From assembly GCA_002751075.1 (NCBI GenBank), contig NAOQ01000067.1, forward strand, positions 54,239-75,957: a stretch of DNA of 21,719 nucleotides, in the 5' to 3' direction. The number at the start of each line of letters is the position of its first letter. Position 1 is the stretch's first letter. Origin of the DNA: Ichthyophonus hoferi (lineage: Eukaryota; Opisthokonta; Ichthyosporea; Ichthyophonida; Ichthyophonidae). Shown in pieces: positions 10,735 to 21,496 of this stretch. The notes under the pieces are model-generated. The model did no database searches. It was not told where the DNA came from and saw nothing but the letters and a program-made list of their open reading frames with translations. The translations under genes and the position numbers were made by a program.

Positions 10735-12486
10735 GGTGTAAATCTAACAAGTTGATTCACTCATAAGACATTACTATTACAACAGTAGCTGCTAACTACA
10801 ATCTAAAAAGATAGACTGTCAAGATGACTGTAAACTAAGATAGGAGTAACATTAGAAAATAACTTAGAATTGGAGACTCCGGATCCATGTACGACGGACT
10901 CTCCATTGGAGAATAGACCGATGAACATTGACACTTCTTCATAGTCACTGCTGTTTAATTTATTATATACTTACTATATATTATACCAACCCATAGTGAA
11001 AGGGCAATAATCACATTGATTTAAATGTGCTCATAGTTATCAATTGTTATTTATTGAAGACTTTATTATCATTCTTACCATTATGTATGATGGTCACGTT
11101 AGTATATGTCACTAGACCTTATCCTACGCAAGCAGGAAATGAAATGCACATTTTAATATAATCCACCAATCGGAGTTTAGGGTTTGATCAACCAATAGGG
11201 TGTCGACTCTAATTGGATAAATTCCATTTCTTCAAATCAAAAAAGCATATCTCCCAAAACCACCTAGGTTTTATTATACATATATACTATATATCAGGTA
11301 GCTAATAATAGAATGCATTGATATTTCTTGTTGGCGAGCAACTAACATTATGTAGATATAGTGGGGTTGATTTTTGAAATATTAGTTATTACTGTGATTG
11401 ATAGAGGCTAAAATACAGAATATATCTAAATTTTAACTATTTTAAACTGTGATGTAAGTACATAACATTGTATCTGTTTACTAATTCCCTGAAAGTGGGT
11501 ATAATAGTTAAAACGAGAAAGCTCTGGATTGATCTAAAGAGTCCAAAAATTATGCCTACCAGGGCCCTGCTACTGTTCCAGTTTATGTCAGTATTTATGT
11601 GGCCAATACATTAGATGTAGGACTGGTTTAGTATATCAACTAAACAAAAAGCACATAATATTAAATTTCATATTAAAAAAACCTATTGAAAGATGAACAA
11701 TTTACTCAATTGTACATAAATTAGGACTTGAATAGGGAACATAAGATGAATATTCTTAATGAAAATTTGGGACTGTATATTGCTAAATATTATATTATAA
11801 ATATTAGCCCTATTGAACCTATCAGGCTGGCGTATGTGCACTGTTATAAAACCAATGCCTCTTCGAGTCCTTTCTTCTAACCAATCAAATACTGTTATCT
11901 TATCTTACAGCCCTGCCCTCACGTTATTAGTGGTATTGGACAGTTGAGATCATTCCCAGTCTTAATTTGTATTTATCCTTGCATATATTTAGATATTCTA
12001 AATAAGCAACTCAGCTATTATTTTTAAAAATCAATTTATCTCTTGTAACGTAATAATATAATTCTTAATGCATAGCATTGAATTGGGAAGGGAAACTGGA
12101 CACTACCTCCTGAAAGAAAAAGAAAAGGAAAAGAATCACGCGAGAGTCGGTCAAGATGGGCATTGTGAACTTAGGTTAAACCTTTGATAATTATAGGCAT
12201 TGGCAAAACTGTGAAGTTATATTTGCGAATAGACTAATGTAAAATTCAAAAAGTTTAGGGTGCTAGAATTCTGAATATTAAGAGAAAATATAATATATAT
12301 ATATATAAGAATGTGACTATTGTTTTAATAAATATCTTGGAGAATATACATATATAATAGTATGATACATATACTTTTTCTTTACAAAAACTAGGCCTAA
12401 TTATTATATTTAATTTGTTATAATACAATACATGAAATTACGTTCTTAATTGAAAATTTGCAAAAGGTGCCAGTATAGATCAATCC

Positions 12487-12494
12487 TCACGTGA
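12487..12494. promoter_or_regulatory. Palindromic E-box TCACGTGA upstream of the asparaginase start
   Basis: The 8-bp palindrome TCACGTGA ends 82 nt before the start codon at 12577, in the expected promoter or 5' UTR. CACGTG is the core bound by bHLH-zip factors such as USF, Myc/Max and MITF/TFEB, and TCACGTGA is the form favoured by the MITF/TFE group. Function is inferred from position alone. Confidence 0.45.
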
Positions 12495-12576
12495 ACGTGT
12501 ACATAAACACATCAAGTCTTGCACAAGTTTTTATAGTTAACTAATACTTTCACCTAGGTGTTGTTGTAGTAATATC

Positions 12577-15500
12577 ATGTCGAACGACAATAGCTCTATC
12601 GAAGGACAGCTAGGAAGTATGTCCTTATCTGAGGGTAGGTTATAATCTTTTACACATGCTAGCAACTACAGTGTAAAAGAAATATAGGCGCATAGAAGTA
12701 GCTATAACTCCTAACTATATATATATAACTACACCTGCTCATAACCAAGACATAGAAAACACAGTTGGCGAGCGAGCGAACGATCATGACAGGCTCCCAA
12801 TCTAGTTTAACTTGAACCTACTCTCATTCTGTGTATTTACACTTCTACCTTTTCCTCCTCTATAAGATCTTGTACCTAAGATCTTTATATAATTCATATA
12901 ATAAATATAAGATCTTTCATAACCAACTCTGTGACTGGGGCCTCTGTTAGTTAATCCATCATATTTACATACACCATTCCTTCTCTGAACATACACCATT
13001 ACACATAAGTGGCTGATTACAACAATTTCCCCCGCACGTGTCTTTTACCTCGATAAGGTTAGCGTTTGCTAACAGTTTCATACATAGTGTTTTTCAGAGA
13101 TGCATATCGCACCTTGTGCACCTATTTTCTTCTTACCGGATTCATAGTTTGCACTTAATGTTATCAATACAGACATTCTTACGCCTTGCATGGCTATTAA
13201 CCTCACAGGTACAGCAATAGCCAATCATTCAGGACCCAACAATGGCCGATCTATCTATGTCATCTACACTGGAGGTACCCTAGGGATGACTGCTACACCC
13301 GAGGGAACACTGGCACCTGAGCCAGGTACGGCAGTACTTTCTATATAGTCTATGCATATCTATATATTCGTGTTTAGGCTTGCGCTTCGAAAATAGTGGC
13401 ATGTTATAATTGTTTCATATACGAAAGCTATGTCGATAATGTTGTAAGCAGATATCCAGATATGAAAAGAAGGAAGAAAAAGAATTAAAGTTAATTAGAT
13501 AGTTTTTGAGTACAGAAAAGTATTAAACAAGGCGAAGAAAGCCATGATATATGTATATCATATACGTAGAGAGAAGGGAGGAATGTGCATATAATAACCT
13601 GTCCCATTTTTCTCTCAGAGTATCTCACCAAGCAGTTGAAAACTCTGCCGGACTTTAATACATCACAGATGCCAAAGATTACCATCAACGAATGGCATCC
13701 TATTTATGGTATGCCATATATATGTTACCCATTACCTCTCTTTATAATATACATTTTCACTCCTTTTAATTTATCTATTCTTTTCGTTGTCCATTTATTT
13801 CTCTTCTCCTCAGCTAATTTGACTATCTATCTATTTACGTCCAAGATGTTTTACAAACATCAACTTCTGATGATCTGATGCACGTTGAATGCCACCTCTC
13901 GTTTTAGACTGGTACAGTATAATCTAGTATGGTATAGTATAGTACAATATAGTATAGTATGGTATAGTACAGTGTAGTAGCAAGCCCAATTTTCAGCTGC
14001 ACCTTCTGTTGTCTTAGTTAGCACATTATGCGATAATATTTTTACATACAAAGAGATTATAACTACGAGTTATATCTATACCTGTATGATAAAATACATA
14101 GTCTGTTCATAGAGGAAACAAAGAATACAGGAGATAAATACCTGAGAGCAATTGATTCGAAAAGAATATCAATTTTAGCTAACTAGTGAAAGCATTGGAC
14201 ACTGGTAACTTTCAATCTATATATGGTTGCTAAGATTAAGGATGATTTACTCTTATGATAGGAGATAAATCACGCATGGTGCTGCCTAATTAGTAGCTAA
14301 ACGGAATGCATCTATAGATTCTTCCGATGTTTCCTATGTAGAGTGGACCCGCTTGGCTAAAGAAATCCAGGATGTAAGTAATTACTATTTACTATAGTGT
14401 ATTATATTATATTATAGTATAGTATAGTATTTTATATTCCATGTATATCTATTAAATTATAGTGTCATTCAATAATTCTTTGTATGTAAAACGCATATAA
14501 AGTATTAATACTAGACACTAATTTATCTAGGCGGTGGCTATTTAATGTGCATAAATATTAATATATTTAGGGTTATAATAGCAAACCCTATGTAGACATA
14601 TGTGTATATAAGGACTCACTTACAAATCCTCAACCTTATCCATTAGTGTACTCGGTTCTATGTAACTACTGACATATATATATATATATAATCAGAACTA
14701 CTACGACTATGATGGGTTTGTTATTCTACATGGTACTGACACGATGTCATACACTGCTGCCGCACTCTCCTTTATGATGGAAGACCTCGGAAAGCCTGTA
14801 AGTTAACCAGGATACTATACTATACTATACTATTACTGATTACCTAACCAACTTATGCTTATTTTTAAAAGTTCTGCTCTTAACCTTGCTGCTCCGCTTT
14901 TTTTTAGAATACTTTTCCTTTCATTATTCTGTAAACTTACACTACATATACATATATTCACTTCATATATATTTCTACCTTCAACCTAGCCTGGCTCATA
15001 ATACTATTTCTTTTGCTATCTTATCATCTCAAAAACGACATTCTCCCTATGAAAATGAGATTAAGCCTCTCATAAATCAGTCAGTTCAGCAGTTCAGGGT
15101 AGTATTATGGCCATTATTCTTCAACGTGTAATTGAAAAAAAAAAAAGACAGAATATATATATATATAATGCAAGCGTTAATGATATGGTTATTGTTACGT
15201 ACAGGTTATTTTGACTGGGTCAAGTATTCCTTTCTGTGAGGCTTACAATGATGCCAGAAGGTTAGTGCTACTTGTATGTCGATATCCCATGGTACCTAAG
15301 TATCAGTATATGATAAGCATATGCATAGTTTGATTTTGCTCTTTTCTTTTTTATATAAGTATAACGCATACATCAACTACAACAATATTGTATCTACATA
15401 TGCAAATTGTGAACTGTTTGAGAAATTACAACCGAATTTTGACGAAAGTGGATACCATTACCAGTAGAAATGTTTTTCAAATACTTTTGGATTCATTTTT

Positions 15501-18500
15501 TATTTTCATATCTTATTTTTTTTATTGAACTTGCGTATTTTTTTTTTGAAAAAATATGCAATCAAATAGCCACTTATTATTAAAGCGACCCACTACACAA
15601 AATAATTTGTTTTGTTATTTTTATATATTAATCAAGACGCTCAAAACTCTTGCTCAACTCTACAAACTATCTGGCATATTGACATACACATATGTATGCA
15701 TATTTCTATATGTGGATATATAATATATTTATAATATTTAAAAATTTGTAGTTCTGTATGAATGCATGTATGCATATAATAATCTAAGTGTAAATATGAA
15801 TACATATGTGAGGGGCAGGAATAAATGGGTGTTTGAATTTGATAACGAGGAAGAAAGAAGATATATATGCCCTTATTTACAGAGAGAAAGAGCAGTATTG
15901 TCAATGAAATGTCCTTCATAATCCACTATTAACAACTCTCCTTTCTTCCCATCTATAGAAACCTTATTGTAGCCTTCTTATATGCAAGTATGTCTGATAT
16001 CTGCGAAGTGTGTGTCTTTTACAACAATGAGCTACTTAGGGGTAATCGCAGCCGAAAGGTATTGCTTTATATGTATATTGTATATATATAGCTTATGTCT
16101 TATATCCTAGACACATATAACTCATATTTTAGTATAAATGCCATACTATACTATACTATATCATTATCTTGAACCCAGTTCTATGGATTCTGCCTATATA
16201 GGGTGTATAAGCACAAATAACGTTATTATTTAATCATTCTTTAAACATATTGCATGTGAGTCTGTATTTTAATTGATAATATATCACATGTAGTGTAGTA
16301 TGCTTTATGCTATGTATGGCCGTAACCGACAAAAAAACCTATATTAAAATTATAAATCTATTTTAAATTTTAATATTTTCAGGTAGGTAATAATAATATA
16401 AATTATAAATGCAACATTTCCATTGAAATAATTATTAACTATGAATACAATATCAGCTTTAACTATATAAAAATGAAAATAAAAATAGTACGTAGTATTC
16501 CCGTGTGGTCCTCTATACCCTGATCTAACCACCATATACCCTGTAATGCAGGTCAGTGTTCGTAATCTAGAAGCCTTCACCTCATATAACTTCCCTGCCT
16601 TGGGTACTCTTGGTGTCAACATGACTCTTAAAAGAGACTTGCTATTGGCTCCTCCCAAGGTTAGCTAGTTTAAAAGATTTATTACATTATATATATATAT
16701 ATATGTTCTGTATGTTATTTAAATTAGTATATCAGTCATACAGTTGTGTGTTTTGCCTATAAATGATATGTATGTATGTATGTGTGTAAATGTATGGATA
16801 ATTAAGTATATGTAGGCATAGGGTTTGTGCATTTGTTTGGAAACATACCCATACGCCTGCAAATCTATACACATGAATCATAGATCGGTTCAATTGCAAC
16901 ATGAACCATACACGTGCTGTGTCTTTTTAAAATATACTAGTAGAATAGTATAATAGTAGATATTTATATGTAACCACGATTATATTCTCCCGTATGTAAA
17001 TATATTTATAGGTATATTGAATGTAGTTCTATGTTAATATATATATATATCATCGTGTAGTGTGGTGTGGTGTGGCCACGTGTTCGCTTCTATATACATA
17101 TACATATACTTCATAATAACAGATAATATGACTGTGTGTAATGTAATTAATTAATTAATTACATTTAAGATACCTTAACCTAGTTACTAATACTAATATC
17201 TTACCTCCTAACCTATACAGCGTCGATTCCGTATACATACTAATTTCTGTCAAAACATTATACATCTTCGCTTGTCTCCTGGTAGGACATTACTCTTTCT
17301 GCATGCATATACACTATATATATACATACATATATTGCCATATTAACATCTTTCATTTTTTACTATTAATCTTTCCACTCTTTTCATTACTAATATTTCT
17401 TTACTAGTATAATAGTATAGTAGTATAATCGTATAGTAGTATACCAATATAGTAATATAACAGTATAGTTGTATAATAGTAAAATAGTATAGTAGTAGGA
17501 TAGTAGAATAGTATCGTCGTCTCCCTTTCCCTCTCTCTCTCTCCTTCTATATATATATATATATATATATATAGATATATTATCATTTTTGTTGTACTCA
17601 CCATGATTTCATACAGGATTTAATGACGATATGCTAAGAAACATACTTCTACCCCCCTGTGAGGGACTGATTCTAGAAGTGTTCGGTGCAGGTTGGTCTC
17701 TACCTCTATATTTTTTTCCTTTCTGTTTACCATGTTGTCACTGTGTATGCATATGTTTATACAACTTATATCCTATGCATACATATCATTAAACTTTTAA
17801 ACCTATCGAATAACAAGTCTCATAAACGTCACTTGTGTAAATAAGATAAGTCATAATATATTTATAGTTGGTATTGGTATTTTCAACCTTTTAATATTAA
17901 AAATTAATATACGAAATACTTAGTTCTAATACCAACAATGAAAGGCAAGGTATAGATAGTGAAATCACATATTTACTTACGTACATACATATTATCATAT
18001 AGATGCACTTTTACCCCAATCCCTCACTTATTATATGTAACCATCAGTATCATTACAGTTCAATATTAACTATGCTCATAGCATAGCTGTTTCATGTGTA
18101 TAGGTATCAGTATTCTATCAGAGTCTTTAGCATAGGTTAGTCTAGAGTATAATACTTTATTATATACTATAGTCTTGGCATTAGGGAGAATCTTTGGGCA
18201 GTTATAAACCTCTGTAGAACTCAAGATTATACTATATTATATTATATTATGTTATAAAATAGAATATTGAATTTAAACTTTAGTATAATATAGGTATAGA
18301 CCACGTGGATGTTAAAAACAAGCCTATATTAAAGTAGAATAATTAATGACTAACTATCATTTATTGAGATGTCACATGATATAATACAATATAATATTTT
18401 ATATATATATAGTCGTGACGGTTGGTAAATTGATTAGGAAAGGGAGGAGGGTAAATCAAGAGCAGTGCTTAGGACAGTAACAGGGGCAATGGTTGATATA

Positions 18501-20488
18501 TATATGTGACACCAAACCAACCATATCTATCTATACAATATACAGGTAATGCCCCCAATAGGAAGAGCCTTCATGATTGTCTGGATGAAGCCGTAAAAAG
18601 AGGAGTTGTTTTGGTGATTCTTAGCCAGTGTATGACAGGGTACGTTCTTGTCCTCCTTCTTATTGGTTTATATTATTTTTATTTTTAGTGGAGAGAATAT
18701 GGTGGGTGTATGTATTTATATCAGAAAGAAAATATGTAAAGGTCAGCGTCTGAGAGGAAGAGGACGATGTTGAGTACAAGGAATAAAAGTTATAAAGATA
18801 TAATAATATTGGCATGATGACCATAAAGAGTGCATACATATATATATATATGTTATTTATATGTATTTATACTAGTATTTTTGAGCTGGGTGGGTGCCTT
18901 TGATTAAAGGCCAAAGTAATTGATTTCTTTTGGCTTTACTCATCATACGAATGCTTTACTGACCATTTATTATTTTGTAAATTTTATCTGTGAAGATGAA
19001 GAACAATGATGAAAGTAATAATAATACTAGACGTTTTCTTCCTTATATATTGGTGTTGTTGTTTATTGGATAGTATACTAACATAAACTGGGTCTATTCA
19101 TACAGATATGTAAATATGTCCGAGTATCAGAGTGGTAGTGTCCTGAAGGACTTGGGAGCCATAAGGCAAGTTTAACAAGTAGACTTGTTGTACTCTTCTC
19201 AGATTACAGTTCAAGTTGTTATTTTTAAAACAGTTTGACTTTATAGTCATAGTAATTTCTAGTTAAGATTAGCCCATTTTACAAGATAAAGCATTGCATT
19301 CTGTTAAAATTAGTTATATATTACCAAACTTCATACGCAATATGACTTTCTTTATTATAATAATTCACTGAAAATTTGTTTTATCTAGAATGTCATTACT
19401 AGTTCATTTATTATCCCAAATTAGGAATATATGGCTTACACGTATACCTACTATATATAGCATTTTTATTTAAAAATACAACTGTCACATGTGATTGGTA
19501 ACACCAACATTTAGTAAATGGGACTGCAAATTTATTTTCACTGATATTATTTAATATGCCATATATATAGATCCTAACAGGATAGGAGTATTAATTAGAT
19601 AGTAGCTAAAGTATTTATAAACCTCCAATGCGTAGTGAATGATTGTTGTATTAAAAAGGCTTTCAGTTCTTCTTTGTCGATAACTATTTATTACTTCTAC
19701 TAATGATAGTATGGTACTTTGCTACAGTGGATTTGATATGACCCCTGAAGCTGCCTCCACCAAGTTGGCCTATCTACTAGGCAAAGGTTTGCCTATTGCT
19801 GAGGTAAGTTAAACATAGATACAATAGAGTAAAGATAGATATAGATATGTTTTATGCAGAGAGTATAACAGAAAGTAACTGATAAAATGATAATAATATG
19901 TTGGCTGGAGAATACAGGAAGGAATAACCCATCTTGGTTAGCATTGATGATAGATAATTCACGTGAAGACTTGTTAGTTCATCTGAATCTTTATTGTTGG
20001 CAGATGTATTCCCATATATTCTTTTACCTCCCTTGTTTTTCATTCTTGAATATTTTCTTTCTTTTTTCACTGAAGGGAATGATTATAGTTATAGTTCATA
20101 TTCTTCATGAGCATTATTTCTATATACTCTTGAATATACATTTTTTTTATGTAGATTCCAACTGCTTCCTTTTCTATTGCTGACTGCCATAGCTCTCTAT
20201 TCTTCGCTCTCTATTTTTTATTCTTTTTTTCATCATAGCGATTTGATTCTCTACTTCACATGCTATTCCCCAAACTATTATAAACAAAAGCATTTCATAA
20301 AAATTGTGATTGATTTTGTGCTATTCTCTCTTTCATCTTACACAATCACCTAATCATACCTATCAACTATATTCTAACGTAACATATATCATTCTATCCA
20401 GGTCAAACGACTAATGGGTGTTAGCCTCAGAGGTGAACTGACGACAGACTATGCTCGAGACTATTTGAAAATTGATAATGGGTTCTAA
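12577..20488 (+). CDS. ASPG: Cytosolic type I L-asparaginase (14 exons, complete)
   Basis: Exons: 12577-12634, 13209-13325, 13619-13708, 14318-14373, 14696-14797, 15205-15260, 15959-16058, 16552-16659, 17221-17281, 17617-17691, 18546-18639, 19106-19165, 19728-19803, 20402-20488. Phases agree throughout, giving 379 residues (375 or 377 with alternative acceptors of exon 2). The enzyme hydrolyses L-asparagine to aspartate and ammonia. Catalytic features of the AnsA/ASPG family are present: YTGGTLGM with Thr43, [10 protein letters not shown] with Thr121 and Asp122, and LLRGNRSRK with Lys193. The C-terminal domain shows [48 protein letters not shown] and SLRGELT. Order and spacing match E. coli AnsA (338 residues) and the N-terminal part of human ASPG. 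The protein stops after [21 protein letters not shown], so the vertebrate ankyrin repeats are absent. There is no signal peptide, hence cytosolic. The start ATG follows an in-frame TAA at 12538. The 30-odd N-terminal residues are Ser/Asn/Gly-rich and unconserved. Confidence 0.96.
13209..13220 (+). promoter_or_regulatory. ASPG: Triple tandem 3' splice acceptors of asparaginase exon 2
   Basis: Three AG dinucleotides end at 13208, 13214 and 13220, exactly 6 nt apart (CACAG, TACAG, AATAG). Use of any keeps the frame and adds four, two or no residues before the Asn-His-Ser that follows. The affected part lies ahead of the catalytic domain, where length change is likely tolerated. I cannot tell which is used; scanning favours the first, but a branch-point-like CTATTAAC ends only about 9 nt before it, which would favour the later ones. 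Confidence 0.6.
13911..13980. repeat. TATAG/TAGTA pentanucleotide-type repeat in asparaginase intron 3
   Basis: An imperfect array of TAGTA and TATAG units with occasional G or C variants. Related arrays occur at 14391-14438 (intron 4), 14812-14833 (intron 5, complementary orientation), 16142-16162 (intron 7, complementary), 16933-16961 (intron 8), 17404-17516 (intron 9) and 18221-18260 (intron 10). The long minus-strand frame across this array is a by-product of the repeat. Confidence 0.85.
17404..17580. repeat. Long TAGTA-type array followed by CT and TA repeats in asparaginase intron 9
   Basis: About 110 bases of imperfect TAGTATA/TAATAG units run into a CT-rich stretch (CTCTCTCTCT) and then a pure TA run. 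The array ends about 36 nt before the acceptor of exon 10 at 17616, so it occupies the usual branch-point zone. The CT block may serve as a distant pyrimidine tract. Confidence 0.85.
17867..17936. repeat. 9-bp inverted repeat in asparaginase intron 10
   Basis: GTTGGTATT at 17867-17875 pairs perfectly with AATACCAAC at 17928-17936 across a 52-nt AT-rich loop that itself contains TTAATATTAA. This is the longest perfect foldback I noticed in the introns. No flanking target duplication is visible, so I do not call it a miniature transposon. Confidence 0.4.
19166..19727 (+). other. ASPG: GC-AG intron of the asparaginase gene (intron 12)
   Basis: The upstream exon ends ATAAG and the intron begins GCAAGT; it ends TGCTACAG. 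The junction restores the conserved GAISGFDM block (AG + T = Ser), as in human VISGFDM, so the splice position is fixed by protein homology. AG|GCAAGT is the classic strong context for the rare GC donor class. No GT nearby gives a continuous frame: the closest GT, at 19170, would add four bases and shift it. Confidence 0.9.
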
Positions 20489-20762
20489 TTTCTTCGATAT
20501 CTTTTTACACACATGTGTGCTTTTACCTTGTAGATTATAATATTTAGTACAGAAGTGTAGATTGGCGCGAATGATACTCCAAGATATTATTATCACCTTT
20601 GAATTCAAACAATTGCCTCTCGTTCTGTTGATGTTGACGAATAGTACTACGGTAATTCCGATACTTTGGAAATGAATATGGACAGATTAATGTTTGTGTT
20701 TGTTGGCGAAAAATGTACAATAGGTATTTTTATAACTATCTTGAACTACAGACCAATAATAG

Positions 20763-20775
20763 AATAAATAATAAA
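20763..20775 (+). terminator. ASPG: Overlapping poly(A) signals for the asparaginase gene
   Basis: AATAAA occurs at 20763-20768 and again at 20770-20775, starting 275 nt after the asparaginase stop codon. Two canonical signals in tandem on the coding strand are plausible for 3' end formation, though AATAAA is not rare in DNA this AT-rich. Confidence 0.45.
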
Positions 20776-21357
20776 CAATCAAGACATGCAAGCTGTATTG
20801 ACTCCATGTTTGTGTCACAATTTTAATTTGTAAGTGATGACTCCATTTTATTGGTCCTCCAACGCATATAAATCCATTACTGGGTGGTTGAATCAAGGAG
20901 TATACCATATGGGATACGTTATGCTTTTTTGGTAAAGAATAATCGATCTATTTTTTTTTTTTCAATTCTGCCTCTTTCCTCTCTACTCCCCTCATACCGC
21001 ACTATCTATTTACTGACCTATCCATCTGTTTATCTAGCATACACAACACATACAAAACATTTGATCAATATCATCAGGAATATATATATAATGAAACATA
21101 CCAAGATATTAGATCATTTGTGTCAAAAGGAAGTAGTGCATCATATCTACCCTTCTACTACTTTTCCTTTTACATTGCGATTGTAGTCCACATAGCATCA
21201 TGATGAAGAGATGCTGAAGCAAAGGAACGAGAGGAGATATAACCATCACAATTGGCCCCATATAAACACGTTAAATAAATTTTAAACGGTACCTAAGCTT
21301 TAATCACAGAATCTTGCGAAATATTTATCCTCAGATGAAGTTCATGTCTTCCATACA

Positions 21358-21367
21358 TTTATTTATT
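21358..21367 (-). terminator. Poly(A) signals downstream of the cytochrome c exon
   Basis: TTTATTTATT on the plus strand reads as two overlapping AATAAA motifs on the minus strand, starting 92 nt after the stop codon at 21459. The distance suits a short 3' UTR and supports the call of a terminal exon. Confidence 0.5.
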
Positions 21368-21458
21368 AGTTAGAGCTCTCTGTTGTCCAGCCTTGGCACC
21401 CTAGACGGTTTATATGACTATTATATTGCCATATTATACATACATACAGCTGTTTTGC

Positions 21459-21496
21459 TTAAGCGGAGGAAGCTTTCTTAATGTAGGCAATCAGGT
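21459..21496 (-). CDS. CYCS: Probable cytochrome c, terminal exon only (partial gene)
   Basis: After acceptor CAATCAACAG the minus strand reads a split Asp codon followed by LIAYIKKASSA and TAA. Cytochrome c from many eukaryotes ends in the C-terminal helix DLIAYLKKAT plus one to three residues, so residue pattern, position of the stop and length all agree. The exon is in phase 1, implying an intron just before the Asp of the (A/T)DLIAY motif. Heme-binding CxxCH and the GTKM methionine segment would lie to the right, beyond the window; nothing like them is visible in 21497-21719. If correct, the product is the soluble intermembrane-space carrier between complex III and complex IV. Eleven residues are thin evidence, so the call stays provisional. 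Confidence 0.6.

Larger units (their letters stand above)
8579..12576. other. Divergent intergenic region between CLPP and the asparaginase gene
   Basis: This 4 kb should hold the promoters of both divergently transcribed genes. I read both strands and found no conserved protein domain. It contains the CCAAT cluster near CLPP, inverted repeats at 9687-9705, 9859-9888 and 10698-10734, an open frame at 10299-10538 in a locally GC-richer stretch, paired CCAAT motifs around 11164-11195, and an E-box close to the asparaginase start. A 70-codon minus-strand frame at 9525-9737 resembles nothing I know. Confidence 0.6.
20489..21458. other. Convergent 3' intergenic region between asparaginase and cytochrome c genes
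   Basis: This stretch should contain both 3' untranslated regions. Poly(A) signals for each gene lie at 20763-20775 (plus) and 21358-21367 (minus). A plus-strand open frame at 20884-21186 is Tyr/Leu/Ile-rich low-complexity translation and matches nothing. No further gene is seen. Confidence 0.6.

Noticed and set aside
12802-12999. 65-codon minus-strand frame, Tyr/Arg-rich, inside asparaginase intron 1
   Set aside because: It lies antisense within an intron, matches no family I know, and has no recognisable splice partners or promoter. Chance is the simpler reading.
13860-14051. 63-codon minus-strand frame with repeated Tyr-Cys-Thr pattern
   Set aside because: It is the translation of the TATAG-type pentanucleotide array, not a protein.
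20884-21186. 100-codon plus-strand frame downstream of asparaginase
   Set aside because: Low-complexity Tyr/Ile/Leu/Ser translation of AT-rich 3' flanking DNA; it matches no domain and overlaps no plausible exon.
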